A DNA stretch of 64,000 nt from Tibeticola sediminis (GTDB taxonomy: Bacteria > Pseudomonadota > Gammaproteobacteria > Burkholderiales > Burkholderiaceae_C): assembly GCF_003843835.1 (NCBI RefSeq), contig NZ_RKQL01000005.1, positions 124,001 through 188,000 of the forward strand. The letters run 5' to 3'. The notes beneath the pieces were generated by a model, which saw nothing but the letters and a program-made list of their open reading frames with translations, ran no database searches and was not told the DNA's origin. How positions within the stretch are numbered: position 1 is the first letter of the stretch; each line of letters begins with the position of its first letter. A program made the translations under genes and the position numbers. This document shows positions 15,517 through 23,667 of this stretch, piece after piece.

Positions 15517-17915
15517 ACGCGCCTGCCTTGCCCGAAACCTTGATGTCGCTCGCGCCCGTGCAGGGCCGCGAGCTGCCGCACGAATCCGCCCGGCTCCATG
15601 TGACGGGCGAGGCGGCTTACACCGACGACCTGCCCGAGCTGCGCGGCACGCTGTACGCGGCGCTGGTGCTCTCGCCCGTGGCGCATGGCGAGCTGATCGG
15701 CGAGGGCATCGACCGCGCCGCCTTGATGGCCGAGCATGGCGTGGTCGCGGTCTACACCGCGCGCGACATCCCGGGCGAGAACAACTGTGGCCCGATCGTC
15801 CATGACGACCCGTTTCTGGCCGATGGCGTGGTGCAGTACCTGGGGCAGCCGGTGGCCATCGTGGTGGCGCGCGAGATGGTCTACGCCCGCGAGGCGGCGA
15901 GAAACGCGAAGGTCGCGGTGCGCGAGCGGCCGGCGATCCTGACCATCGACGAGGCGATGGCCGCGCAGAGCTTCATCCTGCCGCCCAAGGGCATCACGCG
16001 CGGCGAGCCCGCGGCGATGCTCGAGCGCGCGCCGCACCGGCTCAGCGGCCGCACGCATTGCGGGCAGCAGGAGCAGTTCTACCTGGAAGGGCAGATTGCC
16101 TACGCCGTGCCGCGCGAAGATGGGCAGCTCACGCTCTATGTGTCCACCCAGCACCCCGACGGCAACCAGCGCGAGGCCGCGGCAGCGCTGAACCTCGGGA
16201 CGCACGACGTGGAAGTGATCTGCCGCCGCATGGGTGGAGCGTTCGGGGGTAAGGAAGGCCAGTCGAGCATCTTCAGCCAGAGCGCGGCGCTCGCCGCCTG
16301 GCATTTGAAGCGGCCGGTGAAGCTGCGGGTCAATCGCGATGACGACATGACCATCACCGGCAAGCGGCACGACTTCCGCATTGACTATGACGTGGGTTTC
16401 GACGACACGGGCCGGATTCTCGCGCTCGATGTGACGCTCGCGTCGCGCTGCGGCTACTCCACCGACTTTTCCGGCCCAGTCAACGACCGCGCGGTGCTGC
16501 ACATCGACAACTGCTATCACCTGCCGCATCTGCGCGTGGTGAGCCACCGCTGCAAGACGCACATGCAATCGGCCACGGCGTTTCGCGGCTTTGGCGGCCC
16601 GCAAGGCATGTTTGGCATCGAGACGGTGATCGAGGAAATCGCGCAGGCGCTCGGCAAGGACCCGCTCGAGGTGCGTCGCGTCAACCTCTACCGCGACCCG
16701 GCGGTCTCGGGCGATGCGCTGAGTCTGACCACGCCGTATGGGCAGCGCATCGAGGACTGGATCGGTGACCGCGTGATCGACCAGCTCGAGGCCGAATCCG
16801 GCTACCCCGAGCGGCGCGCGCGCGTCGCCGCGTTCAACGCCCAGAGCCGCACCCGCAAACGGGGCCTCGCCCTCGTGCCGCTCAAATTCGGCATTTCATT
16901 CACGGCGACCATGCTCAACCAGGCGGGCGCGCTGGTGCATGTCTACCAGGACGGCACCGTCAGCGTGAACCACGGCGGCACGGAGATGGGGCAGGGCCTC
17001 AATACCAAAATGGCGCAGGTGGCGGCCGACGCGCTGGGCATTCCCGTGGAACTGGTGCGCGTGACGGCGAGCGACACGCAAAAGGTGCCCAACGCCAGCG
17101 CCACCGCGGCGTCGAGCGGCGCGGACATGAATGGCGCGGCCATCATGGACGCCTGTGCGCAGCTGCGCGCGCGGCTCGCGGGTGTGGCCGCGCGCATGCT
17201 CGACCTGCCGCCGGATGCTATCGAATTCAGAGCGGGCGAAGTCCATTTGACGCCGGCATACCGCCAAAAAGACTCAGAAACTCGGCTGAGCTGGGCTTCG
17301 GTGGTCAAGCAGGCCTGGCTCGATCGCGTGGGGCTGTCGTGCACGGGCTTTTACCGCACGCCCGAGATTGCCTACGACTTCAACACCCTGCAAGGCAAGG
17401 CCTTCTACTACTACTGCTACGGCGCGGCGGTGAGCGAGGTGGAAATCGACACCCGGACCGGCGAATGGTGGTTGCGCGCGGTGGACATCGTGCATGACGT
17501 GGGCCGCAGCATCAACCCGGCCATCGACCGCGGCCAGATCGAAGGGGCGTTCGTGCAAGGCATGGGGTGGCTCACGATGGAAGAGTGCATCTGGTCCCTC
17601 AAAGGCGACGCCGCGGGCTTGGGCCGCGGCCGGCTGCTCACGCACGGGCCCAGCACCTACAAGATTCCGGTGGCCGGCGACGTGCCCGAGCATTTCAAGG
17701 TGTCGCTGTTCGAGGGCGAGAACATCAAACCCACGCCCTACCGCAGCAAGGCGGTCGGTGAGCCGCCGTTGATGCTGGCGCTGTCGACCTTCTTTGCCTT
17801 GCGCGATGCCGTGGCCGCCGTCGGTGGGCACCGCGTGCGCGTCGACCTCGACGCGCCGGCCACGCCCGAGCGCATCTTGCTCGCCTGCGAGCGGGTGCGT
17901 TCCGCCTTGGAGTGA
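15513..17915 (+). CDS. xdhB: Xanthine dehydrogenase molybdenum-binding subunit
   Basis: Catalytic subunit of xanthine dehydrogenase, 800 residues, carrying molybdopterin. Visible family motifs are QQEQFYLEGQ (about residue 188), GGAFGGKEGQ (about 241), RGFGGPQG near 360, GGTEMGQGLNTKM near 490, and the active-site glutamate in KAVGEPPLML near 748. The start codon overlaps the xdhA stop. The protein has no export signal, as expected for the cytoplasmic bacterial enzyme. Its maturation factor gene xdhC is not next to it as usual but about 6.4 kb downstream, beyond a convergent block of stress genes that starts three bases after this stop codon. Confidence 0.97.
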   Translation: MNAPALPETLMSLAPVQGRELPHESARLHVTGEAAYTDDLPELRGTLYAALVLSPVAHGELIGEGIDRAALMAEHGVVAVYTARDIPGENNCGPIVHDDPFLADGVVQYLGQPVAIVVAREMVYAREAARNAKVAVRERPAILTIDEAMAAQSFILPPKGITRGEPAAMLERAPHRLSGRTHCGQQEQFYLEGQIAYAVPREDGQLTLYVSTQHPDGNQREAAAALNLGTHDVEVICRRMGGAFGGKEGQSSIFSQSAALAAWHLKRPVKLRVNRDDDMTITGKRHDFRIDYDVGFDDTGRILALDVTLASRCGYSTDFSGPVNDRAVLHIDNCYHLPHLRVVSHRCKTHMQSATAFRGFGGPQGMFGIETVIEEIAQALGKDPLEVRRVNLYRDPAVSGDALSLTTPYGQRIEDWIGDRVIDQLEAESGYPERRARVAAFNAQSRTRKRGLALVPLKFGISFTATMLNQAGALVHVYQDGTVSVNHGGTEMGQGLNTKMAQVAADALGIPVELVRVTASDTQKVPNASATAASSGADMNGAAIMDACAQLRARLAGVAARMLDLPPDAIEFRAGEVHLTPAYRQKDSETRLSWASVVKQAWLDRVGLSCTGFYRTPEIAYDFNTLQGKAFYYYCYGAAVSEVEIDTRTGEWWLRAVDIVHDVGRSINPAIDRGQIEGAFVQGMGWLTMEECIWSLKGDAAGLGRGRLLTHGPSTYKIPVAGDVPEHFKVSLFEGENIKPTPYRSKAVGEPPLMLALSTFFALRDAVAAVGGHRVRVDLDAPATPERILLACERVRSALE

Positions 17916-17918
17916 GGC

Positions 17919-19388
17919 TCAGAGAATCGGCGTGAACAGTCGGGCTGCGTGGTCCCGCAGCCGCGCCGCCAAAGGCCGGGCGTGCCAATGGGCCAGCGTG
18001 ACCGGGTGCGATTCGGCCCGGCGTTCGAAGAAATCGCCTTCGAGCCGGGCCGCGAGCGCGGCATCGTAGACCTCGAGGTTGAATTCGAAATTGAGCCGCA
18101 GGCTGCGCGCGTCCCAGTTGGCCGAGCCGAGGCTGACCCATTGGCGGTCGACGAGCATGAGCTTCGTGTGGTCGAAAGGGCCCGGCCGCTCAAAGACGCG
18201 CACGCCATGTTCGAGCACCTGGGCGTAGCTGGCGCGGCTGGCCCATCCGACGAAGGCATGGTCGCAGCGTTGCGGCACGATCAGGTCCACCTCCACGCCG
18301 CGCAAGGCGGCGGTGGAGAGGGCGGTGAGCAAAGTGGTTTCGGGCACGAAATAAGGCGTTCGAATGCGCACGCTGTGTTGTGCGCTCGCGAGTGCACCGG
18401 ACCAGGTCCAAAGCAGACGATCGATGGTGTCGTCGGGGCCAGCTTCGATGCCGCGTGCGAGGGCGCTGCTGCGGCGGTCACGGTCGCCCGCGGGCCACGC
18501 TGCAGGGCAGCCTGACCCGCTGCGCCAGAAGGAGGACCCGAGCCATTCGTCGGCGCTGTCGAACCAGTCGCGCGTGAAGGTCAGCATCAAGTGCTCCAGC
18601 ACCGGCCCTTCGATGCGGAAGTGCAGGTCCCGGAAGGCAGCTTGGGGCGCGGCCGGCGACCAGTAGGGCGCATGGATGTTCATGCCACCCGTGAAGCCCA
18701 CACGCCCATCGACCAGCAGCAACTTGCGGTGGTTGCGCAACTGAACCGCATGCAGCCGGGCGGGAACGATCGGGGGGTTGAACGAGGCGACGGGCACGCG
18801 CTCGCGGGCCAGCGCGCGGTAGGCGGTCTGGCGGGAAAGCCGGACATTCACGTCGTCGATCAGGACGCGCACGGCCACGCCCCGACGGTGCGCGCGAACG
18901 AGCGCGTCGACGAAGGCGCTGCCGATGCCTTGGCCGTCAAAGATGTAGCTGGCCAGTGCGATGCTGTGGCGCGCCTCGTCGATGGCTCGCAGCATCTCGG
19001 GGTAGGCCATCGCACCGCCGTGCAGCGGCTCGACCGCATTGCCGGCTGTGAGTGGCAAGCCGGTGGCCGACTCGACCAGGTGCGCCAAGCCCTGGAACGT
19101 GGGCGGAACCGGAGGCGGGGCGTCACCACCGGCCTGTGCGGGGGCTGCCGCAGCGGCGCGGTGCACCGAGGCCCGCAGACGCCGTGCGCGTCGCTCGATG
19201 CGATTGACCCCAAACAAAAGATAGAGCACCGAGCCCGCCAGCGGCAGCGCGGCGATCACGAGCAGCCACAGCGTGGCCGAGCGCGGCTCGCGCTTGTGCA
19301 GCAGCGCGTGGCCCATAAAGAAGGGCGCCACGATGGCCGAAGCCACCAGGGCGCCCAGGGTCCAGGCATCGTTGCCGAGGACAGGCAT
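17919..19388 (-). CDS. cls: Cardiolipin synthase (phospholipase D family)
   Basis: A 489-residue inner-membrane enzyme that makes cardiolipin from phosphatidylglycerol. Two N-terminal membrane segments (about residues 10-27 and 40-60) are followed by two phospholipase D motifs. The first reads NHRKLLLVDGRVGFTGG near residue 217, with Asn before His in place of the more usual xHxK spacing. The second reads DHTKLMLVDRQWVSLGSAN near 403. It is the last gene of the minus-strand stress block, 47 bp after the HPF fusion gene, and meets xdhB tail to tail. Membrane remodelling under heat or solvent stress would fit the block, but that link is inferred. Confidence 0.92.
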   Translation of the reverse strand: MPVLGNDAWTLGALVASAIVAPFFMGHALLHKREPRSATLWLLVIAALPLAGSVLYLLFGVNRIERRARRLRASVHRAAAAAPAQAGGDAPPPVPPTFQGLAHLVESATGLPLTAGNAVEPLHGGAMAYPEMLRAIDEARHSIALASYIFDGQGIGSAFVDALVRAHRRGVAVRVLIDDVNVRLSRQTAYRALARERVPVASFNPPIVPARLHAVQLRNHRKLLLVDGRVGFTGGMNIHAPYWSPAAPQAAFRDLHFRIEGPVLEHLMLTFTRDWFDSADEWLGSSFWRSGSGCPAAWPAGDRDRRSSALARGIEAGPDDTIDRLLWTWSGALASAQHSVRIRTPYFVPETTLLTALSTAALRGVEVDLIVPQRCDHAFVGWASRASYAQVLEHGVRVFERPGPFDHTKLMLVDRQWVSLGSANWDARSLRLNFEFNLEVYDAALAARLEGDFFERRAESHPVTLAHWHARPLAARLRDHAARLFTPIL

Positions 19389-19435
19389 GGTCGGCCGTGT
19401 GTCCGCTGGAGCCGACCGGTCAGCGTGTCAGCGGC

Positions 19436-20530
19436 TCAGCGACCGCCGCCATGCAACCACACCGTCAGCCGCACCCGGCCTTCGCCGCTGGGCCGAGCAA
19501 TGCCCGCGTCGCCGAGGCGCGCCTCGATGAAGCTCTGCGCCAGTTCGATCCAGCTCGCCACGCTGCGCTCGGTGGTGTCGAGCACTTCGGCAATGGCGGC
19601 ATGGGCCAGCGCGTCGAGTTCGGCGAGCAGCAAGGCGCGGCGCCACGCCACCGGCAGGTCTTTGAGCACATCGACCACGTAGGCTTGTTCGCCAGCCCGC
19701 TCTGCGGCGGCAGGCTGCTCGGTGCTCTCGGCAGCAGCCTCGACCGTCTCCGGCAGCACATCGGCGACGCTGAGCGTATCGTCGGGTTGGTAGTACTCGT
19801 AGAGTTCTTCTTCGACCATCGATTCGGCGTCGTCCTGAGCGTCCGTTGGCACCGGAGCGTCGAGCGAAACGGCCTCGCCGTATGGGCGGCTCGCGGCGAC
19901 CTCGCGGTCGATGGCCTTGAAGAGGTTTTTCAGCAGTTGCCGATAGACCGCGTCTGAGTCCGCACCGGGCTGCCACGCGGCTTTGGTCGCGGCGGCGGCC
20001 TCGTCGACGACATCGCGCACGGTCGGGTAGTCCGAGGGCAGGTCGCCGACGGCGCGCAAGTAGGCAAGTTCACGGCGTGCCACTGCTTCGAGGCGTTGCA
20101 GCAGCGCATCGATGCCCTGCTGCGCCTGCGTCGCCACGGTTTCGGGCATCGCCGCGATCTGTTCCTTGAGCGCATGCAGCCGCTCGCGGCGCGCCTTGCG
20201 CTTGTACTGATCCTGGCCGCGCAAGAGCTCAAAGTGCTTCTTGGCTTCGCGGAACAGGCGCGCCATCGCGGCTTCGCTCGCGACGACCGGCTCAGCGCCC
20301 TCGGCGCTCGCAGCGATGATCTTCTTGCCCGGCAGGTGCATGTGCAGCCGCACGGTAAAAGCCTTGCCGCCCCGCTTGAGCTTGCCCAGCGTCGCGTGCA
20401 GCACGCTGTCCTCAGCACCGTGCTTGACCAGCAGCGGCTGGAGCTGCTTGGACATCTGGGTTTCGAGGGCCTGGGCCCAGCCCGGCGCATCCTGCGCCGA
20501 GGTGCCTTCGTAATGGAGTTTGATGTTCAT
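19436..20530 (-). CDS. HPF/RaiA ribosome-binding domain fused to sigma-factor-like region
   Basis: A 364-residue protein. Residues 1-105 resemble the ribosome hibernation factor HPF/RaiA (MNIKLHYEG start, KLKRGGKAFTVRLHMHLPGKK, then a helix ending in HFELLRGQD). Residues 146-212 look like an ECF sigma region 2 (ARRELAYLRAVGDLP ... VRDVVDEA). After an acidic linker (about 225-280), residues 285-341 closely resemble sigma-70 region 4: DLPVAWRRALLLAELDAL, AIAEVLDTTERSVASWI, then a C-terminal helix. Typical HPF proteins are about 95-190 residues and have no such part. Its neighbours are a baeRF-type protein (36 bp upstream) and cardiolipin synthase. Ribosome binding is expected from the fold; whether the sigma-like part binds RNA polymerase or is a structural relic is unknown. 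Confidence 0.75.
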   Translation of the reverse strand: MNIKLHYEGTSAQDAPGWAQALETQMSKQLQPLLVKHGAEDSVLHATLGKLKRGGKAFTVRLHMHLPGKKIIAASAEGAEPVVASEAAMARLFREAKKHFELLRGQDQYKRKARRERLHALKEQIAAMPETVATQAQQGIDALLQRLEAVARRELAYLRAVGDLPSDYPTVRDVVDEAAAATKAAWQPGADSDAVYRQLLKNLFKAIDREVAASRPYGEAVSLDAPVPTDAQDDAESMVEEELYEYYQPDDTLSVADVLPETVEAAAESTEQPAAAERAGEQAYVVDVLKDLPVAWRRALLLAELDALAHAAIAEVLDTTERSVASWIELAQSFIEARLGDAGIARPSGEGRVRLTVWLHGGGR

Positions 20531-20566
20531 GTGTGGTTTGAATCCGTCGGATGATCGCCGCCGAGC

Positions 20567-21781
20567 TTACCAGCGCAACGACGCTGCCGCACCCTGGAAG
20601 TCGCGCAGCACTCGGGCTTCGGCCTCACCGCGAACGAACTCAAGCCGCGCGCCAAAGTCGCGCGCGAGCTGCCAGACATGGTCGCGCAAAGCCACTTCCT
20701 GCGGCTGGTCGCAAAAGAGTTTGGCCATTTCTGCCGTGCCGCCCACAGCGCCCTCAGGGCAGCGCCAGATGCGCGCATCCAGCGCCCAGGGCAGCACCAG
20801 CGTTTCCACACGCCCCAGTTGCAGCGCGTCGAGCACGGGGTCCAGACCCCAGACGCCCGGCTGCTCCTTGATGCGTTCCAGCAGCGCCAATTCGGCCTGA
20901 CGTTCGGCCGCTTCGAGGGCCGGCGTCACACGTTCGAGCAAGTCGGCCGGTGTCGGGTTCGATGCGTTGCCGGGCTGGGGCACGCGGGCGACCACCCGGT
21001 TGCGCAGGCCGCGGCTGAGGTAACCCTCGAAATGCGACACCTGCCACGGTTCGCCCATGAGGACGAGGCGCTCGACACCCAAGCGGTCGACCGTCTTGTC
21101 GAGCGCCTGGGCGAGGCGCGTGTAGAGCTTGTGCATCCAGGTGCTGACTTTCGCGGCTTCGCGCTCTTTCGGCGAGAGCTTGTCGAAGCTGCCACCCGTG
21201 TGCGCACGGCGCAGCGCTGCGGCGTTTTCGATGCGCTCGGCCAGGTCTTTGAGCTCGCGCCATTCGTCGGCGCTGATGTCGGCAAAGACGGCGGTGTCTT
21301 CACGCAGCTCGCCCAGGAACAGCTCATAAAAGCGCCACTTCGCGCCTTCGAGATGGAGCACACCGCCACGCTCGTATTCGTCCGCGGCGAAGAAGATGGG
21401 CGTCAGATACGGCTCGCCCCAGCGCGCTTCCACGCGCCCCTGGGCCAGGTCGACCACCGGCAGATCCACCTGCAGGTCGATGCGGCGCACGACCAGACGG
21501 CCGTGCAAGCCGCGGGTCGCAAACAGCGCCAGCGTGCGTGCAGCCGGACGTTCCTCGTCGATGAGCGCCAGGACTTCGTCATACAGCGGCGTGTCGCGCT
21601 TGCCGTGAGCGTCGCGGATTTCGGGCAGGTCCTTGAGGGCGTTTTTGATGCGCTTGGCCCACGCGCGGCCCGCGTTTTCGGGGCGTGCGGGGTTGATGTC
21701 CGCATAAATGGACAAAACAGGGGCTCCTGCGTCGCCAAACGCGGACTGCAGGTCTTGGGTCAATGAATCGAGTTCGGTCAT
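20567..21781 (-). CDS. baeRF / Vms1-VLRF1-like release-factor-fold protein
   Basis: A 404-residue protein resembling the bacterial eRF1-like (baeRF) group, related to eRF1 domain 2 and the Vms1/Ankzf1 peptidyl-tRNA hydrolases. Features are an N-terminal SIYADINP segment (about residue 24), the beta-rich segment LALFATRGLHGRLVVRRIDL near 85, a central ERLVLMGEPWQVSHFEGYL (about 235), and a C-terminal eRF1-3-like half (ALQLGRVETLVLP, about 320). I do not see the GGQ of true release factors; the family is recognised by overall pattern. It is adjacent to an HPF-fold gene, so action on stalled or hibernating ribosomes is a reasonable inference, not shown. Confidence 0.7.
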   Translation of the reverse strand: MTELDSLTQDLQSAFGDAGAPVLSIYADINPARPENAGRAWAKRIKNALKDLPEIRDAHGKRDTPLYDEVLALIDEERPAARTLALFATRGLHGRLVVRRIDLQVDLPVVDLAQGRVEARWGEPYLTPIFFAADEYERGGVLHLEGAKWRFYELFLGELREDTAVFADISADEWRELKDLAERIENAAALRRAHTGGSFDKLSPKEREAAKVSTWMHKLYTRLAQALDKTVDRLGVERLVLMGEPWQVSHFEGYLSRGLRNRVVARVPQPGNASNPTPADLLERVTPALEAAERQAELALLERIKEQPGVWGLDPVLDALQLGRVETLVLPWALDARIWRCPEGAVGGTAEMAKLFCDQPQEVALRDHVWQLARDFGARLEFVRGEAEARVLRDFQGAAASLRW

Positions 21782-21898
21782 GTTGTGTTTCTCATTCTCT
21801 AGGGTTGGTTTCGGAAGCGTCGGGTCGACGCAAGGCTGAGTCGGTCGCCCCGAACCGGTGGGGGAACGCTCAGCCCTGCGTTCGGGTTTGCCGGGCGC

Positions 21899-22510
21899 TC
21901 AGGCGCTCTTGCGCAGTTGGAGCGCCAAAGCCAGCAACAGGGCGCCCGTGATCAGGGCTTGCACGCCCATCATCAGGCCCATGGTCACCATGCCGGCAGC
22001 GGGGTTCAAGGTCAGCACGACCGGAACCGCAGCGCCAAAGGCGACGCTGATGGCGCCGCTGAGCATCAGGATCCAGCCTCGGCCGCCTTCGCGCTGCAGG
22101 CGACGGCCGGCAGAAAATTCGAAGACGCCGGTGGCGATCGCCCACAGCGACAGCAGCACCCAGTTGAAGACGACCAGCGTCATGGCCGCCGCCCAGGGCA
22201 CGACGAGCACCACGATGCCAGCGAAGATGCCAAGCACCCCACGCAGCACCCAGGACCACCATTGGTCGGTCTTCTGGCGCGCGTGGTGGATGCCCAGGCC
22301 CACCGACAGCACACCGTCGGCGAACGCATAAGCACCAAAGACGAAGGTCAGCGCGTAGACGGCCGCCAGCGGCGACCACAGCGCAATGGCACCAAACAGC
22401 AGAGCCAGCACGCCCCGCAGCGCCAGCCACTTCCAGTTCGTCTGGATCAGGGAGACGAAGGCGATCCGGGTGACGCCGTTGTCGGGCGTTTTCACGAGGT
22501 TGTCCGTCAT
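21899..22510 (-). CDS. HdeD-family (DUF308) membrane protein
   Basis: A 203-residue membrane protein with about six hydrophobic helices and no large soluble part. It matches the HdeD/DUF308 family, including the repeated pattern LRGVLALLFGAIALWSP and LRGVLGIFAGIVVLVVP at the start of alternate helices. HdeD of E. coli is an acid-resistance membrane protein, and homologues travel with YfdX in transmissible heat/stress-resistance loci. Here a YfdX gene lies 15 bp upstream in the same operon, repeating that pairing. The molecular activity of HdeD proteins is unknown. Confidence 0.88.
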   Translation of the reverse strand: MTDNLVKTPDNGVTRIAFVSLIQTNWKWLALRGVLALLFGAIALWSPLAAVYALTFVFGAYAFADGVLSVGLGIHHARQKTDQWWSWVLRGVLGIFAGIVVLVVPWAAAMTLVVFNWVLLSLWAIATGVFEFSAGRRLQREGGRGWILMLSGAISVAFGAAVPVVLTLNPAAGMVTMGLMMGVQALITGALLLALALQLRKSA

Positions 22511-22525
22511 GATGGGGCTCCTCGA

Positions 22526-23452
22526 TCAAGGTTGGGTGGCGTTGGCTTTGCCGTTTTGGCTGGACTTGAACAGCTTGGCGAGCGAAGCCTTCACGCCTTC
22601 GAACCAGCCGCTGCCGGACTTGCCGCCTTCGGTCTTCTTGCGCAGTTCCTTGATCTCTTTCTGGAAGGTTTTGTGCTCGTCCTTGCTGCCGTAGCCGAGC
22701 GCGGCGGCACGGGCCACCTCTTCACTGCTGAAGCGCAGTAGGTCGGCGAGTTTTTTCTCTTCATCGGCCGTGCGGCTCGCCTTTTGGGCCAGTTGCTCCG
22801 CCTCCTTGAGCGCATCCTCGACATGCAGCAGCGGGATCGGGATGGCGGTTTGCTGCACCACCAAGGTGTTCAGTGTCGTGGCCAGCAGCTTTTTCGCCTC
22901 GGCGATTTGGTCCTTCTCGGTCAGACGGGCGGCCTCTTTGATGGCAGCCGGGTAGGTGGCCATCGGCAGGTTCACGACCTCGATCGTGATTTCGCTCGCC
23001 AGCGGCTCGAGCAAGCGGCGGGCGTCCTGCACCCGCTGGTCGCCGAGTGCCGATTTGGCTTCCTTGACGACCCGCTCGATGTCTTTGGCCGTGCCGAGGA
23101 ATTCATGCGCCCGCACGACGACGTCGACGGGGGCGAGCGCGAGTTTGGCGTCGCGCGCGACGATGATTTCAAGCTTGCCGGTAGCACGGGCCATGGCCTC
23201 GAGTGCTTCCTTCTTCTTGCCTTGTTCGAGCAGTTGCAGCGCCGATTCGGTCTCGCGCAGGGCCGTGACGGCTTCCTGAATCAAGGTGTCGGTCTGCTTG
23301 CGCGTCTGGGCTTGCACATTGGCGTTGGCGCCGGGCACCGGCTTGGTGGCGGCGGGTGCCGCATCGGCTGCATAGGCCGAGGCGCCGCCAAAGGCCAGCG
23401 CAGCCGCGAGCGCGAGGTGGCTGGGTTTGAGGGTTTTGAGTGAGGTTTTCAT
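22526..23452 (-). CDS. YfdX-family secreted stress protein
   Basis: A 308-residue exported protein. A signal peptide is clear (MKTSLKTLKPSHLALAAALAFGGASAYA). The mature part is mainly helical and matches YfdX: the repeated Leu/Ala-rich helices TDTLIQEAVTALRETESALQ-like near residue 55 and VVNLPMATYPAAIKEAARL near 170. It has a lysine-rich C-terminal extension (about 255-308). The ATG at 23452 follows GGAAGGA; the in-frame upstream region is non-coding. YfdX proteins are periplasmic factors of unclear mechanism, linked to acid and heat stress. A heat-shock-type promoter motif lies about 105 bp upstream. It is the first gene of the core block YfdX-HdeD-baeRF-HPF fusion-Cls. Confidence 0.88.
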   Translation of the reverse strand: MKTSLKTLKPSHLALAAALAFGGASAYAADAAPAATKPVPGANANVQAQTRKQTDTLIQEAVTALRETESALQLLEQGKKKEALEAMARATGKLEIIVARDAKLALAPVDVVVRAHEFLGTAKDIERVVKEAKSALGDQRVQDARRLLEPLASEITIEVVNLPMATYPAAIKEAARLTEKDQIAEAKKLLATTLNTLVVQQTAIPIPLLHVEDALKEAEQLAQKASRTADEEKKLADLLRFSSEEVARAAALGYGSKDEHKTFQKEIKELRKKTEGGKSGSGWFEGVKASLAKLFKSSQNGKANATQP

Positions 23453-23558
23453 CGTCGATCCTTCCGTTGTTGCTGTTGTTGAGACGACGCCAATGCAGCG
23501 GCGGCAACAGGCTGCCGCGCAAAACCAAGTGCCCGAAAATCGGGCAGCGTCGACGGTC

Positions 23559-23587
23559 AGCTTGGGATGGGGACGATGGGTTTCAAG
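23559..23587 (-). promoter_or_regulatory. Candidate RpoH (sigma-32) promoter for the yfdX stress operon
   Basis: On the minus strand the sequence reads CTTGAAA, 14 bases, CCCAAGCT. This resembles the sigma-32 consensus (CTTGAAA, 13-17 bases, CCCCATNT) and has exactly the spacing and almost the same -10 as the motif before clpB in this window. Transcription would start about 100 bp before the yfdX ATG. Confidence 0.55.
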
Positions 23588-23667
23588 CCCCCGCGCCTCC
23601 AGGGGGTGCGGGGGCGTGCTCGTGCGGCAGGGGGCGTCGCGCCGTGGCCGACGCCGCAGGGGGCGGT

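Noticed and set aside
20567-21781. Naming the baeRF-like protein a true peptide release factor
   Set aside because: It lacks a visible GGQ motif and differs from RF1/RF2, so only fold-level similarity is claimed.
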